From Deltaproteobacteria bacterium (GTDB lineage Bacteria > Desulfobacterota > Desulfobacteria > Desulfobacterales > JAFDMD01), in contig JAFDMF010000008.1 of the NCBI GenBank assembly GCA_019306065.1, positions 90,430-154,429 on the forward strand: 64,000 bases of DNA, read 5' to 3'. Shown here piece by piece: positions 47,849 through 57,520 of the stretch. Each line of letters starts with the position of its first letter. Position 1 is the stretch's first letter. The notes beneath the pieces were generated by a model that did no database searches, was not told the origin of the DNA, and worked only from the letters and a program-made list of their open reading frames with translations. Made by a program: the position numbers and the translations under genes.

Positions 47849-48843
47849 TGAACAGGCTTTACTCCGCAGAATTTATAAACGGATATTTTGAAGATCCTGG
47901 GCTATTTGTCTCTTTTTTATTTCAAAAACGGGCAATACTTTTTGATCTGGGCGATATTTGCTCTTTAAGCGAAAAGAATATACTTAAAATAGAGCGGATA
48001 TTTATAACTCATACTCATATAGATCATTTTGCAGGCTTTGAAAGACTTATAAGAATAATGCTCGGAAGAGACAAAAAAATATATCTTTACGGGCCCAAAG
48101 GCTTCATTAAAAACATAGAAGGAAAGCTTGCCGGATATAATTGGAATCTGATTAAAAAATATAAAAACAACTTTGAAATAAACGCTTATGAAATTTTGGA
48201 AGGCAAAATTTTATCAAGAAAATATATATGCAGTCTGGCTTTTGAGCCTACTATTTTGCCGGATAAGCCGTTTAACTGCGGAGGTGTTATATACGAAGAT
48301 GACAATATTCTAATAAAAGCCGCAATACTTGATCATGGAATAGAATGCCTTGGCTTTTCTATGGAAGAAAAATTCAGGATTAATATAATAAAAGAAAAAT
48401 TAGCCGAACTCGACGTAGAACCGGGGCCTTGGCTTACAGAATTTAAACAAAACCTTATCCGAAAAATATCTGGCAAAAAATATAATAATAAAATATACGC
48501 TGATAATAAACCGTTTGACATTAAAGACCTTGCCGAAAAAATAGCAAAAATTAATTCCGGCGAAAAGCTTGCCTATATATCAGATGTTAGATATACCAAA
48601 GAAAATATAAACAAAATTCTTCCGCTTGCCAAAAATGCAAACAATCTTTTTATAGAAGCGGTTTTTGCCCACAAAGCTAAAGAGCTTGCCGCGCTAAAAA
48701 ATCATCTTACCGCAAAACAGGCAGGTAAGATTGCAAAACTTGCCGAAGCAAAAAAAATATCCGTATTTCATTTTTCTCCGAGATATAAAAATCAGGAAAG
48801 CCTTCTTATAAACGAAGTCGTAGAGCAATTTGACTTAATTTAA
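47848..48843 (+). CDS. Metallo-beta-lactamase-fold hydrolase, RNase Z-like
   Basis: A 331-residue MBL-fold protein. The zinc motif is THTHIDHFAGFERLI, and later ligands appear in ILDHGIECLGFSM, AYISDVRY, and VFHFSPRY at the C-terminus. The overall plan (ILFDLGD then H-x-H-x-D-H then DHGxxxLGF then FSPRY) resembles tRNase Z and other ribonuclease Z-like proteins. RNase Z trims tRNA 3' ends; one tRNA here lacks an encoded CCA, the usual RNase Z substrate. That link is suggestive only. It overlaps the 139-residue gene by one base. Confidence 0.82.
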   Translation: MNRLYSAEFINGYFEDPGLFVSFLFQKRAILFDLGDICSLSEKNILKIERIFITHTHIDHFAGFERLIRIMLGRDKKIYLYGPKGFIKNIEGKLAGYNWNLIKKYKNNFEINAYEILEGKILSRKYICSLAFEPTILPDKPFNCGGVIYEDDNILIKAAILDHGIECLGFSMEEKFRINIIKEKLAELDVEPGPWLTEFKQNLIRKISGKKYNNKIYADNKPFDIKDLAEKIAKINSGEKLAYISDVRYTKENINKILPLAKNANNLFIEAVFAHKAKELAALKNHLTAKQAGKIAKLAEAKKISVFHFSPRYKNQESLLINEVVEQFDLI

Positions 48844-48969
48844 CCGATTACGCATAGTATTTACAGGTTCGCCAAGAAGCGAAGCAAACAAACGTAAATA
48901 TCTCCGAACTGAATATAATCAGAGGAAGTCCCATATCTAAAAATATTTTAGACACAAAAAAGAATGACG

Positions 48970-49013
48970 AAATTTCGCCGGATAACAAAGTAGTTTGTTA
49001 TCCGGCGAAATTT
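48970..49013. terminator. Perfect 20-bp palindrome between convergent genes (repeat family R4)
   Basis: AAATTTCGCCGGATAACAAA and its exact complement TTTGTTATCCGGCGAAATTT flank GTAG. The right arm reaches into the rseP stop codon. This 20-bp perfect stem should be a strong bidirectional terminator for rseP and the MBL operon. The core GGATAACAAA matches 35652-35679; half of it (TTATCCGGCGAATT) also occurs at 58245. Confidence 0.8.
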
Positions 49014-50082
49014 ACTTAAAAAGTTTTACTATATCACTATAAACAACATAAACCATAAGCGCCATAAGAAGCGAAAACCCTATCTGCTGCGCTCTTCGTT
49101 TGATATTGATATTTACGGGGCGCCTTATAACCGCTTCTATTAAAAACATAAAAAGATGCCCTCCGTCTAAAACAGGTATAGGCAGAAGATTTAATACCGC
49201 AAGATTTATGCTTAAAAGCGCCGTAAAAAAAAGTAGAGAAACAATCCCTTTTTTTGCCTGTTCGCCGGCCATCTGAGCAATCATAATTGGTCCGCCTATC
49301 TCCATCTCTTTTGCGGAAAGCCTGCCGGAGACCATCTTTACTATGCTTGTTCCTATAAGATTCACGACCTCAAAAGAACGCCGCGTCCCGTATTGCAGCG
49401 CCTCTATAGGATTTAAATCCTTTTTTAAAAAATCGTTTCCCGCTATAATACCTATTACATACTCTTTTTTCTTCTCTCCAAAAATATTTTCAATCTCCCT
49501 TTTTTCGGGAATAATATCAAAATTTAAAATCTCTCCGTTACGCGATACAGATATTTTTAAAGATTTCCCTTTGCTTGCGCGAATATTTTCCGCCATATCG
49601 TTCCATGTTAGAATCTTTTTATCACCTACTGCCACAATCAGATCATTTTGTTTAATTCCGGCTTTTTGAGCAGGTCCTGTCTCTGTAACCTCTCCTACGC
49701 TTGCCTTTGTAACCGCAAGCCCGAAAGTATAAAAAATTGCCGAAAATATTATAACCGCAAGCAAAAAATTAAAAACAGGGCCTGCCGCCACTATAAGCGT
49801 TCTTTGCCAAAGAGGCTTATGGGTAAAAGATAAAGGAATATCGGCTGCGTCAATATCATCTTCCGGATCTTCTCCTACCATCTTTACATATCCGCCAAGC
49901 GGTATTGCAGATACTCTATAGTCCGTTTGTTTATATTGTTTGCCGAAAAGCCTAGGACCAAAGCCAAGAGAAAACTTTTCAACCCCTACGCCGAAAAGCT
50001 TTGCAAATAAAAAATGTCCGAACTCATGAAAAAATACAAGTATTCCCAAAACAACTATAAACGCGACAATATTATTAATCAT
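49012..50082 (-). CDS. rseP: Site-2 intramembrane metalloprotease RseP
   Basis: A 356-residue inner-membrane zinc protease that cleaves anti-sigma factors and signal-peptide remnants. The HExxH is in FFHEFGHFLFAKLFGVG near the N-terminus, the third ligand is in LLPIPVLDGGHLFMFLIEA, and a PDZ domain spans about 115-190 (SVGEVTETGPAQKAGIKQND). Transmembrane helices are at each end. Its ATG overlaps the dxr stop (50082), giving the usual cdsA-dxr-rseP order. No rseA or rpoE is nearby. Confidence 0.95.
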   Translation of the reverse strand: MINNIVAFIVVLGILVFFHEFGHFLFAKLFGVGVEKFSLGFGPRLFGKQYKQTDYRVSAIPLGGYVKMVGEDPEDDIDAADIPLSFTHKPLWQRTLIVAAGPVFNFLLAVIIFSAIFYTFGLAVTKASVGEVTETGPAQKAGIKQNDLIVAVGDKKILTWNDMAENIRASKGKSLKISVSRNGEILNFDIIPEKREIENIFGEKKKEYVIGIIAGNDFLKKDLNPIEALQYGTRRSFEVVNLIGTSIVKMVSGRLSAKEMEIGGPIMIAQMAGEQAKKGIVSLLFFTALLSINLAVLNLLPIPVLDGGHLFMFLIEAVIRRPVNINIKRRAQQIGFSLLMALMVYVVYSDIVKLFK

Positions 50083-51242
50083 TATATTACTCCGATAAAA
50101 GAAGCCGCTATCTCTCTTGAAAGAATATCCGCTTCCAAAATTTGATCTATATCTCCATTTAAAGCTTTATTATTATATTTTAACATAGTTTTTTCTATAA
50201 TTTTCGGTATTGATATAAAATCAGTTTTTTTATTCAAAAAAGCCTCCACTGCAATCTCGTTTGCCGCATTTAATACCGTAGGCATAAGTCCGCCCTCTTT
50301 TAAAGCTTCGTAAGCAAGCCTTAAACATAAAAATTTGTCAAAATCCGGCTCTTCAAAAGAAAGCCGGCCTATCTTTGCAAGATTCATTCTTCTCTGTTTA
50401 ATCGGCAGCCGTCTCGGATAAGAAAGAGCATACGAAATTGCAGTTTTCATATCCGGATTTCCAAGCTGCGCTATTACGGATCCGTCTATAAATTCTACCA
50501 TAGAATGAATTATACTCTGCGAATGTATTAAAACCTCTATTTTGTCTTCGTTGATACCGAAAAGCCATTTCGCCTCTATTATTTCCAACCCCTTATTCAT
50601 AAGAGTCGCGGAATCAATACTAATCTTTTTTCCCATACTCCAAGTAGGATGATTAAGAGCCTCGTTTGGTTTTATAGAGCCGAATTTTTCTTTCGGGAGT
50701 TCTCTAAAAGGACCGCCTGATGCGGTTAATATTATTTTGGTTAATTCCTCTTTTTTATGCCCCGCAAGAGACTGAAATATCGCGCTGTGTTCGCTGTCTA
50801 CAGGAAAAATTTTAACCCTTTTTGCAAAACCCGGTTTTGTTATAAGTTCGCCGGCCATAACCAAAGTTTCTTTATTTGCCAATGCTACATTTTTACCCGC
50901 CTTTATTGCCGCCACCGTAGGAAGCAACCCCGCTGCGCCTACTATTGCAGATATTACAATATCCGCATTAAAATAAGAGGCAGCCTTTTTATACCCCTTT
51001 TTGCCGGATACTATCTCTATTTTTAAGCCTGCCGGAAGAAGCTTTGCTAGTATATCCGCATCCTTTTCTTCATATACCGCAGCTAATTTCGGTTCCAACT
51101 CTATTATCTGTTCCGCCAAAAATCTCATGTTACTTTTTGCGGTAAGCGCTTTTACTTTAAACTCTTCCGGAAACATCCTTATTATATTAACCGCATTTAC
51201 GCCTATTGAGCCGGTAGAGCCTAATATTGAGATATTTTTCAT
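50082..51242 (-). CDS. dxr: 1-deoxy-D-xylulose 5-phosphate reductoisomerase
   Basis: A 386-residue enzyme making methylerythritol phosphate, the committed step of the MEP isoprenoid route. NADPH motif GSTGSIGVNAVNIIRMF, NKETLVMAGELI, metal-binding DSEHSAIFQSL, TASGGPFRELPKE, and the catalytic loop SMGKKISIDSATLMNKGLEI with EAKWLF are all visible. It is coupled to rseP by a one-base overlap and is 73 bases after cdsA. Confidence 0.97.
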   Translation of the reverse strand: MKNISILGSTGSIGVNAVNIIRMFPEEFKVKALTAKSNMRFLAEQIIELEPKLAAVYEEKDADILAKLLPAGLKIEIVSGKKGYKKAASYFNADIVISAIVGAAGLLPTVAAIKAGKNVALANKETLVMAGELITKPGFAKRVKIFPVDSEHSAIFQSLAGHKKEELTKIILTASGGPFRELPKEKFGSIKPNEALNHPTWSMGKKISIDSATLMNKGLEIIEAKWLFGINEDKIEVLIHSQSIIHSMVEFIDGSVIAQLGNPDMKTAISYALSYPRRLPIKQRRMNLAKIGRLSFEEPDFDKFLCLRLAYEALKEGGLMPTVLNAANEIAVEAFLNKKTDFISIPKIIEKTMLKYNNKALNGDIDQILEADILSREIAASFIGVI

Positions 51243-51315
51243 AATTTTATATTAAATTTTGTTTAAGAATAAAAATTTTTATGCGTCGCCGAAATCAAGC
51301 AAAAATAAAAAGCCG

Positions 51316-52113
51316 TTATAAAAACTCCTTTATAAAATATGCGGCGGGAGCGGCAAATAAAAGAGCGTCTATTCTATCTAAAACCCCTCCGTGTCCGGGA
51401 AGTATATTTCCGGAATCCTTTATGCCGGAAGATCGTTTAAGCATAGATTCAAACAAATCCCCAATCTGCCCCGCAATACCTATCACAATACAAATTATAA
51501 AACATTTCTGCCAAGATATGTCCGGCAGAAAAAAACATTTTATTAAAAACCCGGCGCAAACGCTGGATATTAACCCCGCCGCCGAGCCTTCTATGGTTTT
51601 ATTAGGGCTTACCAAAGGAGCAAGCTTATTGCGTCCCAAATAAGAACCCGCATAAAACGCGCCAGTATCTCCAGCAAAAACAGCGGCAAGCAACAAATAT
51701 ACCCAAGCAGCGCCGTTATCCGAACCTCTTATAAGAATAGCAAAAGATAAAAATAAAGGTATATATATAAGCCCGAAAACCTGCTTTATAACCGCATTGT
51801 CAAGCTTATTATCCTGATTATATCTAAACAAAGATATAAAAGCGGATATAAACAGATTAAAAGTTATTATAAAAAAAATTAACCGCATATCCTCTATATA
51901 AACCCCGTATATCAAAGCCAAAGCAAACGGATAACTTACTGCGGTTAAAGGCTTAAACTCGGATTTATTAAACACTATTTTATTATATTCATAAAGGGCA
52001 ATAAGCAAGGCTACCGCTATAAATGCGGTAAATATAAAATCCGCGCCGTATTCCACTATAACAATCAGAAGTAAAACCCCCGCCGCCCCCGTAATTATCC
52101 TTTTAACGTGCAT
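51316..52113 (-). CDS. cdsA: Phosphatidate cytidylyltransferase
   Basis: A 265-residue integral membrane enzyme making CDP-diacylglycerol for phospholipid synthesis. Eight or so hydrophobic helices are seen. The C-terminal signature SPNKTIEGSAAGLISS followed by GIAGQIGDLFESMLKRSSGI with KDSGNILPGHGGVLDRIDAL is diagnostic. It begins the cdsA-dxr-rseP operon. uppS, normally upstream, is absent; only a decayed gap precedes it. Confidence 0.96.
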   Translation of the reverse strand: MHVKRIITGAAGVLLLIVIVEYGADFIFTAFIAVALLIALYEYNKIVFNKSEFKPLTAVSYPFALALIYGVYIEDMRLIFFIITFNLFISAFISLFRYNQDNKLDNAVIKQVFGLIYIPLFLSFAILIRGSDNGAAWVYLLLAAVFAGDTGAFYAGSYLGRNKLAPLVSPNKTIEGSAAGLISSVCAGFLIKCFFLPDISWQKCFIICIVIGIAGQIGDLFESMLKRSSGIKDSGNILPGHGGVLDRIDALLFAAPAAYFIKEFL

Positions 52114-52533
52114 TATTCTTTTAAGCCTTTCTGCTTGCCTTTTTGCATTTAACGAAGCAAGCCCTTATCGTGCGGATTATTAATTATGGTATCCATTATT
52201 AACTCCGTTTTTTATCGGCATTTATACGCCGTTTAATTTATGCAAAAAATATCATTTGCCGATGGCAATTACAATAAATAAATTATCCCCTTGCATACAT
52301 TAGCTTGAAATTTCGGAAAAAGATAATATCAACTTAACCAAAAGCCAAATAATAGATATGTTAAAAGATATTGGGCTTAACCTGTTACATTTTTTTGAAA
52401 CTATAATTTCGCATTTAATTCGAGAAATTTTTTGAATGAAAAATAAGCTTTGTTTTTTTATATTCCAGATTTTTATTGATATAAATTTGAAAAGATATAT
52501 AAAAGATAAACTGAAATTAGGATAAAAATAAAA
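52114..52533. other. Gap upstream of cdsA with a short coding remnant
   Basis: In the plus strand at 52304-52435, LEISEKDNINLTKSQIIDML, KDIGLNLLHFFETIISHLIR and a stop form an ORF fragment without a start. It may be the end of a lost gene; no family is recognised. The remainder has the inverted pair CATTTGCCGATGGCAA but no other feature. Confidence 0.3.
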
Positions 52534-52610
<77 letters not shown>

Positions 52611-52668
52611 ACATTACCAGATAAGAATTACGCTATATAGCAGTATATAAAAAAAAGTCTATAAAAAA

Positions 52669-53610
52669 ATGATTTCTGACAACACCAATCCAAACAATTC
52701 CGAAAAAAGAATAGAAATTGATAACAAAGCAAAAGGCGCTTTGGTAAAATCTGCCGGCAAAGCTATTAAATTATACGATCCTTTGGATAAATATATGAGA
52801 GAAATTAACAGATACAGACTTCTCACCAGAGAAGAGGAGGTGATTCTGGGAAAAAGAATACAAGAGGAAGGGGATCAGCAGGCGGCATATATATTGGTTA
52901 CTTCAAATCTTAGACTTGTAGTAAAAATAGCTTTGGAATTTCAGCGGGTATGGATGAATAATCTGCTTGATCTTATACAGGAAGGAAATATCGGTTTGAT
53001 GAATGCGGTGCAAAAGTTTGATCCTTATAAAAATGTAAAATTTTCATATTACGCATCCTTTTGGATTAAAGCATATATACTTAAATTTATAATGGATAAC
53101 TGGCGTTTGGTAAAAATAGGAACAACTCAGGGGCAAAGAAAACTTTTTTTTAAACTTAAAAAAGAAAAAAAACGTCTTATAGAAAAGGGTTTTGACCCGC
53201 AGCCGAAGCTTCTTGCCCAAAATCTTGGAGTAGCAGAAAAAGAGGTAATTGATATGGAACAGCGTCTTGATAATTGGGATATATCTTTAAACGCTCCTGC
53301 AAAAGAGGACTCGGATACTCCGCTTATAGATATTTTTACCGCAGAATCGGAATCGCCTGAAACAAATCTTGCAAAAAAAGAACTTAAAGCGATTCTTTAT
53401 TCTAAAATAAAAGAGGTAAAAAAAGAATTAAACCTTAAAGAAAAAGATATTTTTGAAGAACGTATCTTTTCGGATACCCCTTTAACCCTTCAAGAATTGG
53501 GAAATAGATATAATATATCAAGAGAACGAATAAGACAGATTGAAAAAAATGTAATAAACAAAATAAAAAACCGATTCAAAAAAGATATACCGGACTTTGA
53601 TAATATATAA
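52669..53610 (+). CDS. rpoH: Alternative sigma factor RpoH (sigma-32 type)
   Basis: A 313-residue sigma-70 family factor. Region 2 shows LVTSNLRLVVKIALEF, LLDLIQEGNIGLMNAVQKFD and FSYYASFWIKAYILKFIMDN. The RpoH box is visible as TTQGQRKLFFKLKKEKKRLI. Region 4.2 has LTLQELGNRYNISRERIRQI and a basic end. No region 1.1, which excludes RpoD. It would direct heat-shock or envelope-stress genes. Its 3' end overlaps the TPR lipoprotein gene by 14 bases. I see no strong thermosensor fold upstream, but that needs folding to judge. Confidence 0.93.
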   Translation: MISDNTNPNNSEKRIEIDNKAKGALVKSAGKAIKLYDPLDKYMREINRYRLLTREEEVILGKRIQEEGDQQAAYILVTSNLRLVVKIALEFQRVWMNNLLDLIQEGNIGLMNAVQKFDPYKNVKFSYYASFWIKAYILKFIMDNWRLVKIGTTQGQRKLFFKLKKEKKRLIEKGFDPQPKLLAQNLGVAEKEVIDMEQRLDNWDISLNAPAKEDSDTPLIDIFTAESESPETNLAKKELKAILYSKIKEVKKELNLKEKDIFEERIFSDTPLTLQELGNRYNISRERIRQIEKNVINKIKNRFKKDIPDFDNI

Positions 53611-55366
53611 TAAACATATACAAATATTAACGACTATTATACTATTAATAGCGCTTATAGCGGTTTATTCATGTTCTTTTATCAATATAAAAGCCGAAAA
53701 GATAAAGATGGATAAGCATTACGAAGCAAATATTTCGAAAAAAAACAGAAGCTATTATAATTTTATGGCGTCTCGGCTTCAAATTAATGAATTAAATTAT
53801 AAAGAGGCGTTAGATACTATTAAAACCGCCATAGAAAACAATCAGGAATCCGAGTACTTAAAAAAAGAAAAAATCAATCTGCTTATACGGCTTAAAAAAG
53901 ACGCTGAAGCCCTTGAAGAAATAGAAAATCTATTAAAAAAAAATCCGAAAGATATCCAACTTCTTATAACAAACGGAGATATCTATCTAAAATTAAAAAA
54001 TATAAAAAAAGCGGAAGAAAAATTTTTAAAGGCTATTGAAATCAGTCCGCAATTAAAAAAAATATATTTTATATTGGCAGACATATATACGCAAGCAAAC
54101 GATTTTAACAACGTAACCCAAATATATAATAGTTTCATACGGCAGTTTCCAAATTCTTACGAAGGCTATTTGATGCTAGGCAAACTATCTGTAAAAGCCG
54201 GCAAAATTAAAAAAGCGGAAAAAGCGCTTAAAAAAGCGCTGGAAATAAACCCTGACTCCGAAGATACAAAATTTGAAATAATAAAACTTTTGAAACTAAT
54301 AGGGGTAAATACCAAAACCGAAAACAAACAGGATATAAACGATATAATAACAAATTTTTATATTGATATTCTACAAAATAATCCCGGCAACACAAGAGCC
54401 GCTTTAGAACTTGCATATTTTTACCATACTATAGGAGAGAGAAAAAAAAGCAGGCTTATATTTAACCAGCTTGGAAAACAAAGCTGCGACAACCCAGAAA
54501 TAATGCAGTATATACTTGCACTTTCCGAAAGCAAACTTTACATACCCGCTTTAATAATGTTAGAAGAATTAATTCTAACGGCAAAAGACGCAGCGGCAGA
54601 TTTTCATTATATAGCAGGGCTTATTTATGAAGAATTAAAAAATATAAAAAATGCAAAAAAACATTACTTGCAAATAACAAAAACTCGCCAAACTCTTTAT
54701 GAAAATTCCGCTTTAAGACTTGCCATAATATACAAAGACCAAAACCAAATAGAAAAAGCGATTCAGCTTCTTGATAAAATAACCGAAGAAGGAACAAACA
54801 AGGATTCTTTATTTTTTTTATATCTAGGGCTTTTTTATGAACAGACAAAGCAACTTGATAAAGCAAAACAAGCAATATTAAAAGGGCTTACGAATACGCC
54901 AAAAAATGTAAATCTTATATTCAGACTCGGGGTAATATACGACAAACTCGGTAAAAAAGCCTCCTGTATAAAAGAGATGAAAAAAGTAATAAAATATGAA
55001 CCAAATAACGCGCAGGCGCTAAATTACATTGGCTATACTTATACGAATATGGGCAAAAACCTTGCGGAAGCAGAAAAATTTATAAGAAAAGCCCTTACAA
55101 TAAGCCAAAAAAACGGGTATATAATAGATAGTTTGGGCTGGGTATTATATAAAAAAGGAAAATATCAAGAGGCTATAATTCAGCTTGAAATCGCCAGACA
55201 ATATGTAAAAGATGACCCAATAATATTAGAACATCTCGGAGATGCTTACGCAAAAAAAAACAGAATTAAAGCCGCAATACAATATTATCAAGAATCTATG
55301 GAATTATCCAAAAAAAATAATACAGAATTGAAAAAAAAAATGAAACGTTTGGAAAATAAAAAATGA
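53597..55366 (+). CDS. TPR-repeat lipoprotein
   Basis: A 589-residue protein with a probable lipoprotein signal (IILLIALIAVYSC at the N-terminus). It then has around ten tetratricopeptide repeats, recognisable by A-x-x-x-x-x-x-A-L-x-x-x-P patterns such as KKAEEKFLKAIEISPQ, KKAEKALKKALEINPDSEDT, and NYIGYTYTNMGKNLAEAEKF. The last repeats (IDSLGWVLYKKGKYQEAIIQ) end before a basic tail. It is a scaffold for protein contacts, probably at the outer membrane. The start overlaps rpoH; the stop overlaps the next lipoprotein by 4 bases. Confidence 0.85.
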   Translation: MIIYNKHIQILTTIILLIALIAVYSCSFINIKAEKIKMDKHYEANISKKNRSYYNFMASRLQINELNYKEALDTIKTAIENNQESEYLKKEKINLLIRLKKDAEALEEIENLLKKNPKDIQLLITNGDIYLKLKNIKKAEEKFLKAIEISPQLKKIYFILADIYTQANDFNNVTQIYNSFIRQFPNSYEGYLMLGKLSVKAGKIKKAEKALKKALEINPDSEDTKFEIIKLLKLIGVNTKTENKQDINDIITNFYIDILQNNPGNTRAALELAYFYHTIGERKKSRLIFNQLGKQSCDNPEIMQYILALSESKLYIPALIMLEELILTAKDAAADFHYIAGLIYEELKNIKNAKKHYLQITKTRQTLYENSALRLAIIYKDQNQIEKAIQLLDKITEEGTNKDSLFFLYLGLFYEQTKQLDKAKQAILKGLTNTPKNVNLIFRLGVIYDKLGKKASCIKEMKKVIKYEPNNAQALNYIGYTYTNMGKNLAEAEKFIRKALTISQKNGYIIDSLGWVLYKKGKYQEAIIQLEIARQYVKDDPIILEHLGDAYAKKNRIKAAIQYYQESMELSKKNNTELKKKMKRLENKK

Positions 55367-56064
55367 AAAAATATATACCGCTGTTTTTTATAATCTCTAT
55401 CCTTTTCAGCTGCTCCTTAAAAGCCCCCAAGCCTTTTCCGCTTAACCAGGAACAAGCCGAAATTATCTACAGATTAAATCTACGAAATACAAATCTTAAA
55501 ACCGCAAAAGGATTTGCCAAAATAGAGATTCGCGAAGTTAAAAAAAAACCTATATCCGCGCGCTGCGCATTTGCTTATTTACTGCCAGATACAATAAGAA
55601 TTATTCTTACAAATGACTTTAATATGCCGATAATAAATATAATAAGCAATGGCAAAGACTTTTTATTTCACGACCTTCAAGAAGATAAAAAATATACAAA
55701 AAAAATAAAAAAAAATGATGTTATAGCGGGACTTCCTGTAAATATAACAAACCTGCTTACCCTTATGAGCGGAAACGCCGATATAAGATCTGAAAATATA
55801 AAAAAATATATATCGAAAAATAAAGAGGATATAATAATATTAAAAAATAATACCCGCATTACTGTTGATAAAAAAGACATTTCGATAATTAAAATAGAAG
55901 AAAAGATAAGAAGTATAGAAATTAAAGATTACAAAAAAACCGGAGACTACCTGCTGCCGTATAAAATTATAGCAACGGAGCCTGAAAAAAATACTACCGT
56001 AACAATTGAAAAATACCAGACAAACGTAAAACTTAACAATACCATATTTAATACCGCAGATTGA
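55363..56064 (+). CDS. DUF4292/LolB-like outer-membrane lipoprotein
   Basis: A 233-residue protein with a lipoprotein signal ending ISILFSC. The mature part, with KTAKGFAKIEIREVKKKPIS, ARCAFAYLLPDTIRIILTND and SNGKDFLFHDLQEDKKYTKK, resembles the LolA/LolB-like beta-barrel half fold annotated as DUF4292. Such proteins are thought to bind lipid or lipoprotein in the periplasm. It is the third gene of an overlapping rpoH-TPR-lipoprotein operon, an order seen in several deltaproteobacteria. The specific function is not known. Confidence 0.75.
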   Translation: MKKYIPLFFIISILFSCSLKAPKPFPLNQEQAEIIYRLNLRNTNLKTAKGFAKIEIREVKKKPISARCAFAYLLPDTIRIILTNDFNMPIINIISNGKDFLFHDLQEDKKYTKKIKKNDVIAGLPVNITNLLTLMSGNADIRSENIKKYISKNKEDIIILKNNTRITVDKKDISIIKIEEKIRSIEIKDYKKTGDYLLPYKIIATEPEKNTTVTIEKYQTNVKLNNTIFNTAD

Positions 56065-56096
56065 CCGCAGATTACACAGACTGCCGCAGTAAATTC

Positions 56097-57323
56097 TCAT
56101 ATAAACATAGCATTAGTTCCTGTATGAAAAACCTCACTAACATCCAAAATATTTTTATCCAAATTAGTAAAAAATACCAACCCCTGCTTTGTAACAAGGC
56201 AGGTATTCTCAATTCCTACCGCTCCTATCTTTTCAAATACCGCTTTAGGCTCAACGGCTATTATCATATTTTTTTCCAAAAGCATCTTCTGCCATTTTGC
56301 CAAAAAAGGATATTCATCCAATTCCAGCCCTACTCCGCGCTCTACAAAAGTAACTCTATCTGCATCCGCTCTCATAAAATTATCTTTAAAGCCAAGCCCT
56401 TCCGCTTTTTGAATCGCTATATTATAAATGCAATATCAGATAACACCCTGTTTTATCTCTTTTCTATCAAAGCTTCAATATCTAACATTGCATTGGGGGC
56501 TTCAATAAGCTTATTCAGCAATTTACCAATAGATACAATATGCATCTGGTCCGCCAAATAACCTTTATATGCAAATACATAATCTACTACCACAAGCTCA
56601 TTCTTTGCTATCTTTTTAAAAGAAGCCATCTGAGCGGTTGCAGAATTTAAACCCGCTCCTCTGCAAGATATGTAGGAATCCGCCGGAAACACCGTATAAA
56701 ATATGCCCGTAAAACCATCTCGTTTCCCCAAAGCCTCATCCTTACTATTCCCTGATGCCCCAACCTTCTCATATAAGCCTCAAGTTCCGCTGCAAACTCT
56801 ATCTCGGAAATCCCTTCTTTTAATAATTCTGCGGCATAAGATACGCTTTTATCCGATAATTTGTAGGCTTTTTTTATTATAATCAATTTCATACTCCGAT
56901 TTTATGCCGCATACAAGACGGATACAATGAGATATATCCACAATTTTTATCCGGTTGAACAATTTTTATAGTTAAGATACATACCCGCCGTAATTACGTC
57001 TAATTCCATACCTATGGTTCTATGTTGCGGATAACCCTGTTTGCGTAATATAGAAAAAAAATCTTTCAAACTCGAAAAAGAAACGATTTTTTCTATGCCG
57101 GATTCCAAAACGGCTCTTTTAAAGTTTCTTTTAACCATAATATAGATGTGCCGTAAGCAGATATATAAAGATATGCATACTGAATCGTTCCTGCAAAATA
57201 ATAAAGAACCGTATTTTGAAGAATTAACCCCGCATCTATATTATTTTTTATAAGATAAGACTGAAATTTTTTTATTCTGCTTTCAATCTCTGCTTTCGGA
57301 ATTTTATTTTCCGGATTATACAT
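56097..57323 (-). pseudogene. M24 metallopeptidase (Xaa-Pro type), shattered by frameshifts
   Basis: Five track ORFs read in order as one peptidase. MYNPENKIPKAEIESRIKKF and ILQNTVLYYFAGTIQYAYLY are the N-terminal domain. FSILRKQGYPQHRTIGMELD follows. Then come AAELLKEGISEIEFAAELEA with RRLGHQGIVRMR, GLNSATAQMASFKK with NELVVVDYVFAYKGYLADQM (metal ligand Asp), and VERGVGLELDEYPFLAKWQK, IIAVEPKAVFEKIGAVGIEN (ligand Glu residues) to the end. At least four frame changes are needed and part of the centre is missing. The residues that survive match the proline dipeptidase/aminopeptidase family, but no functional enzyme can be made. Confidence 0.85.
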
Positions 57324-57394
57324 TATAATCTCCTTTTTTATATTTGGCTATCAGTAGAAAACGCAAATCTGCTTCTCTACCTGTTCAGATTTTT

Positions 57395-57430
57395 ATTATG
57401 AGATTTCTCCCCGCTACTCTCGTTGACATT
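57395..57430. repeat. Left half of repeat family R1
   Basis: TTATGAGATTTCTCCCCGCT then ACTCTCGTTGACATTAC, upstream of the broken M24 gene. Confidence 0.6.
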
Positions 57431-57520
57431 ACACAATATTTCATTTATCATTTTTTATAATTAACATAATATTATTTGGCAAATAATATTTCCGGGAAGT
57501 TAAAAACAAAACATTTTACA

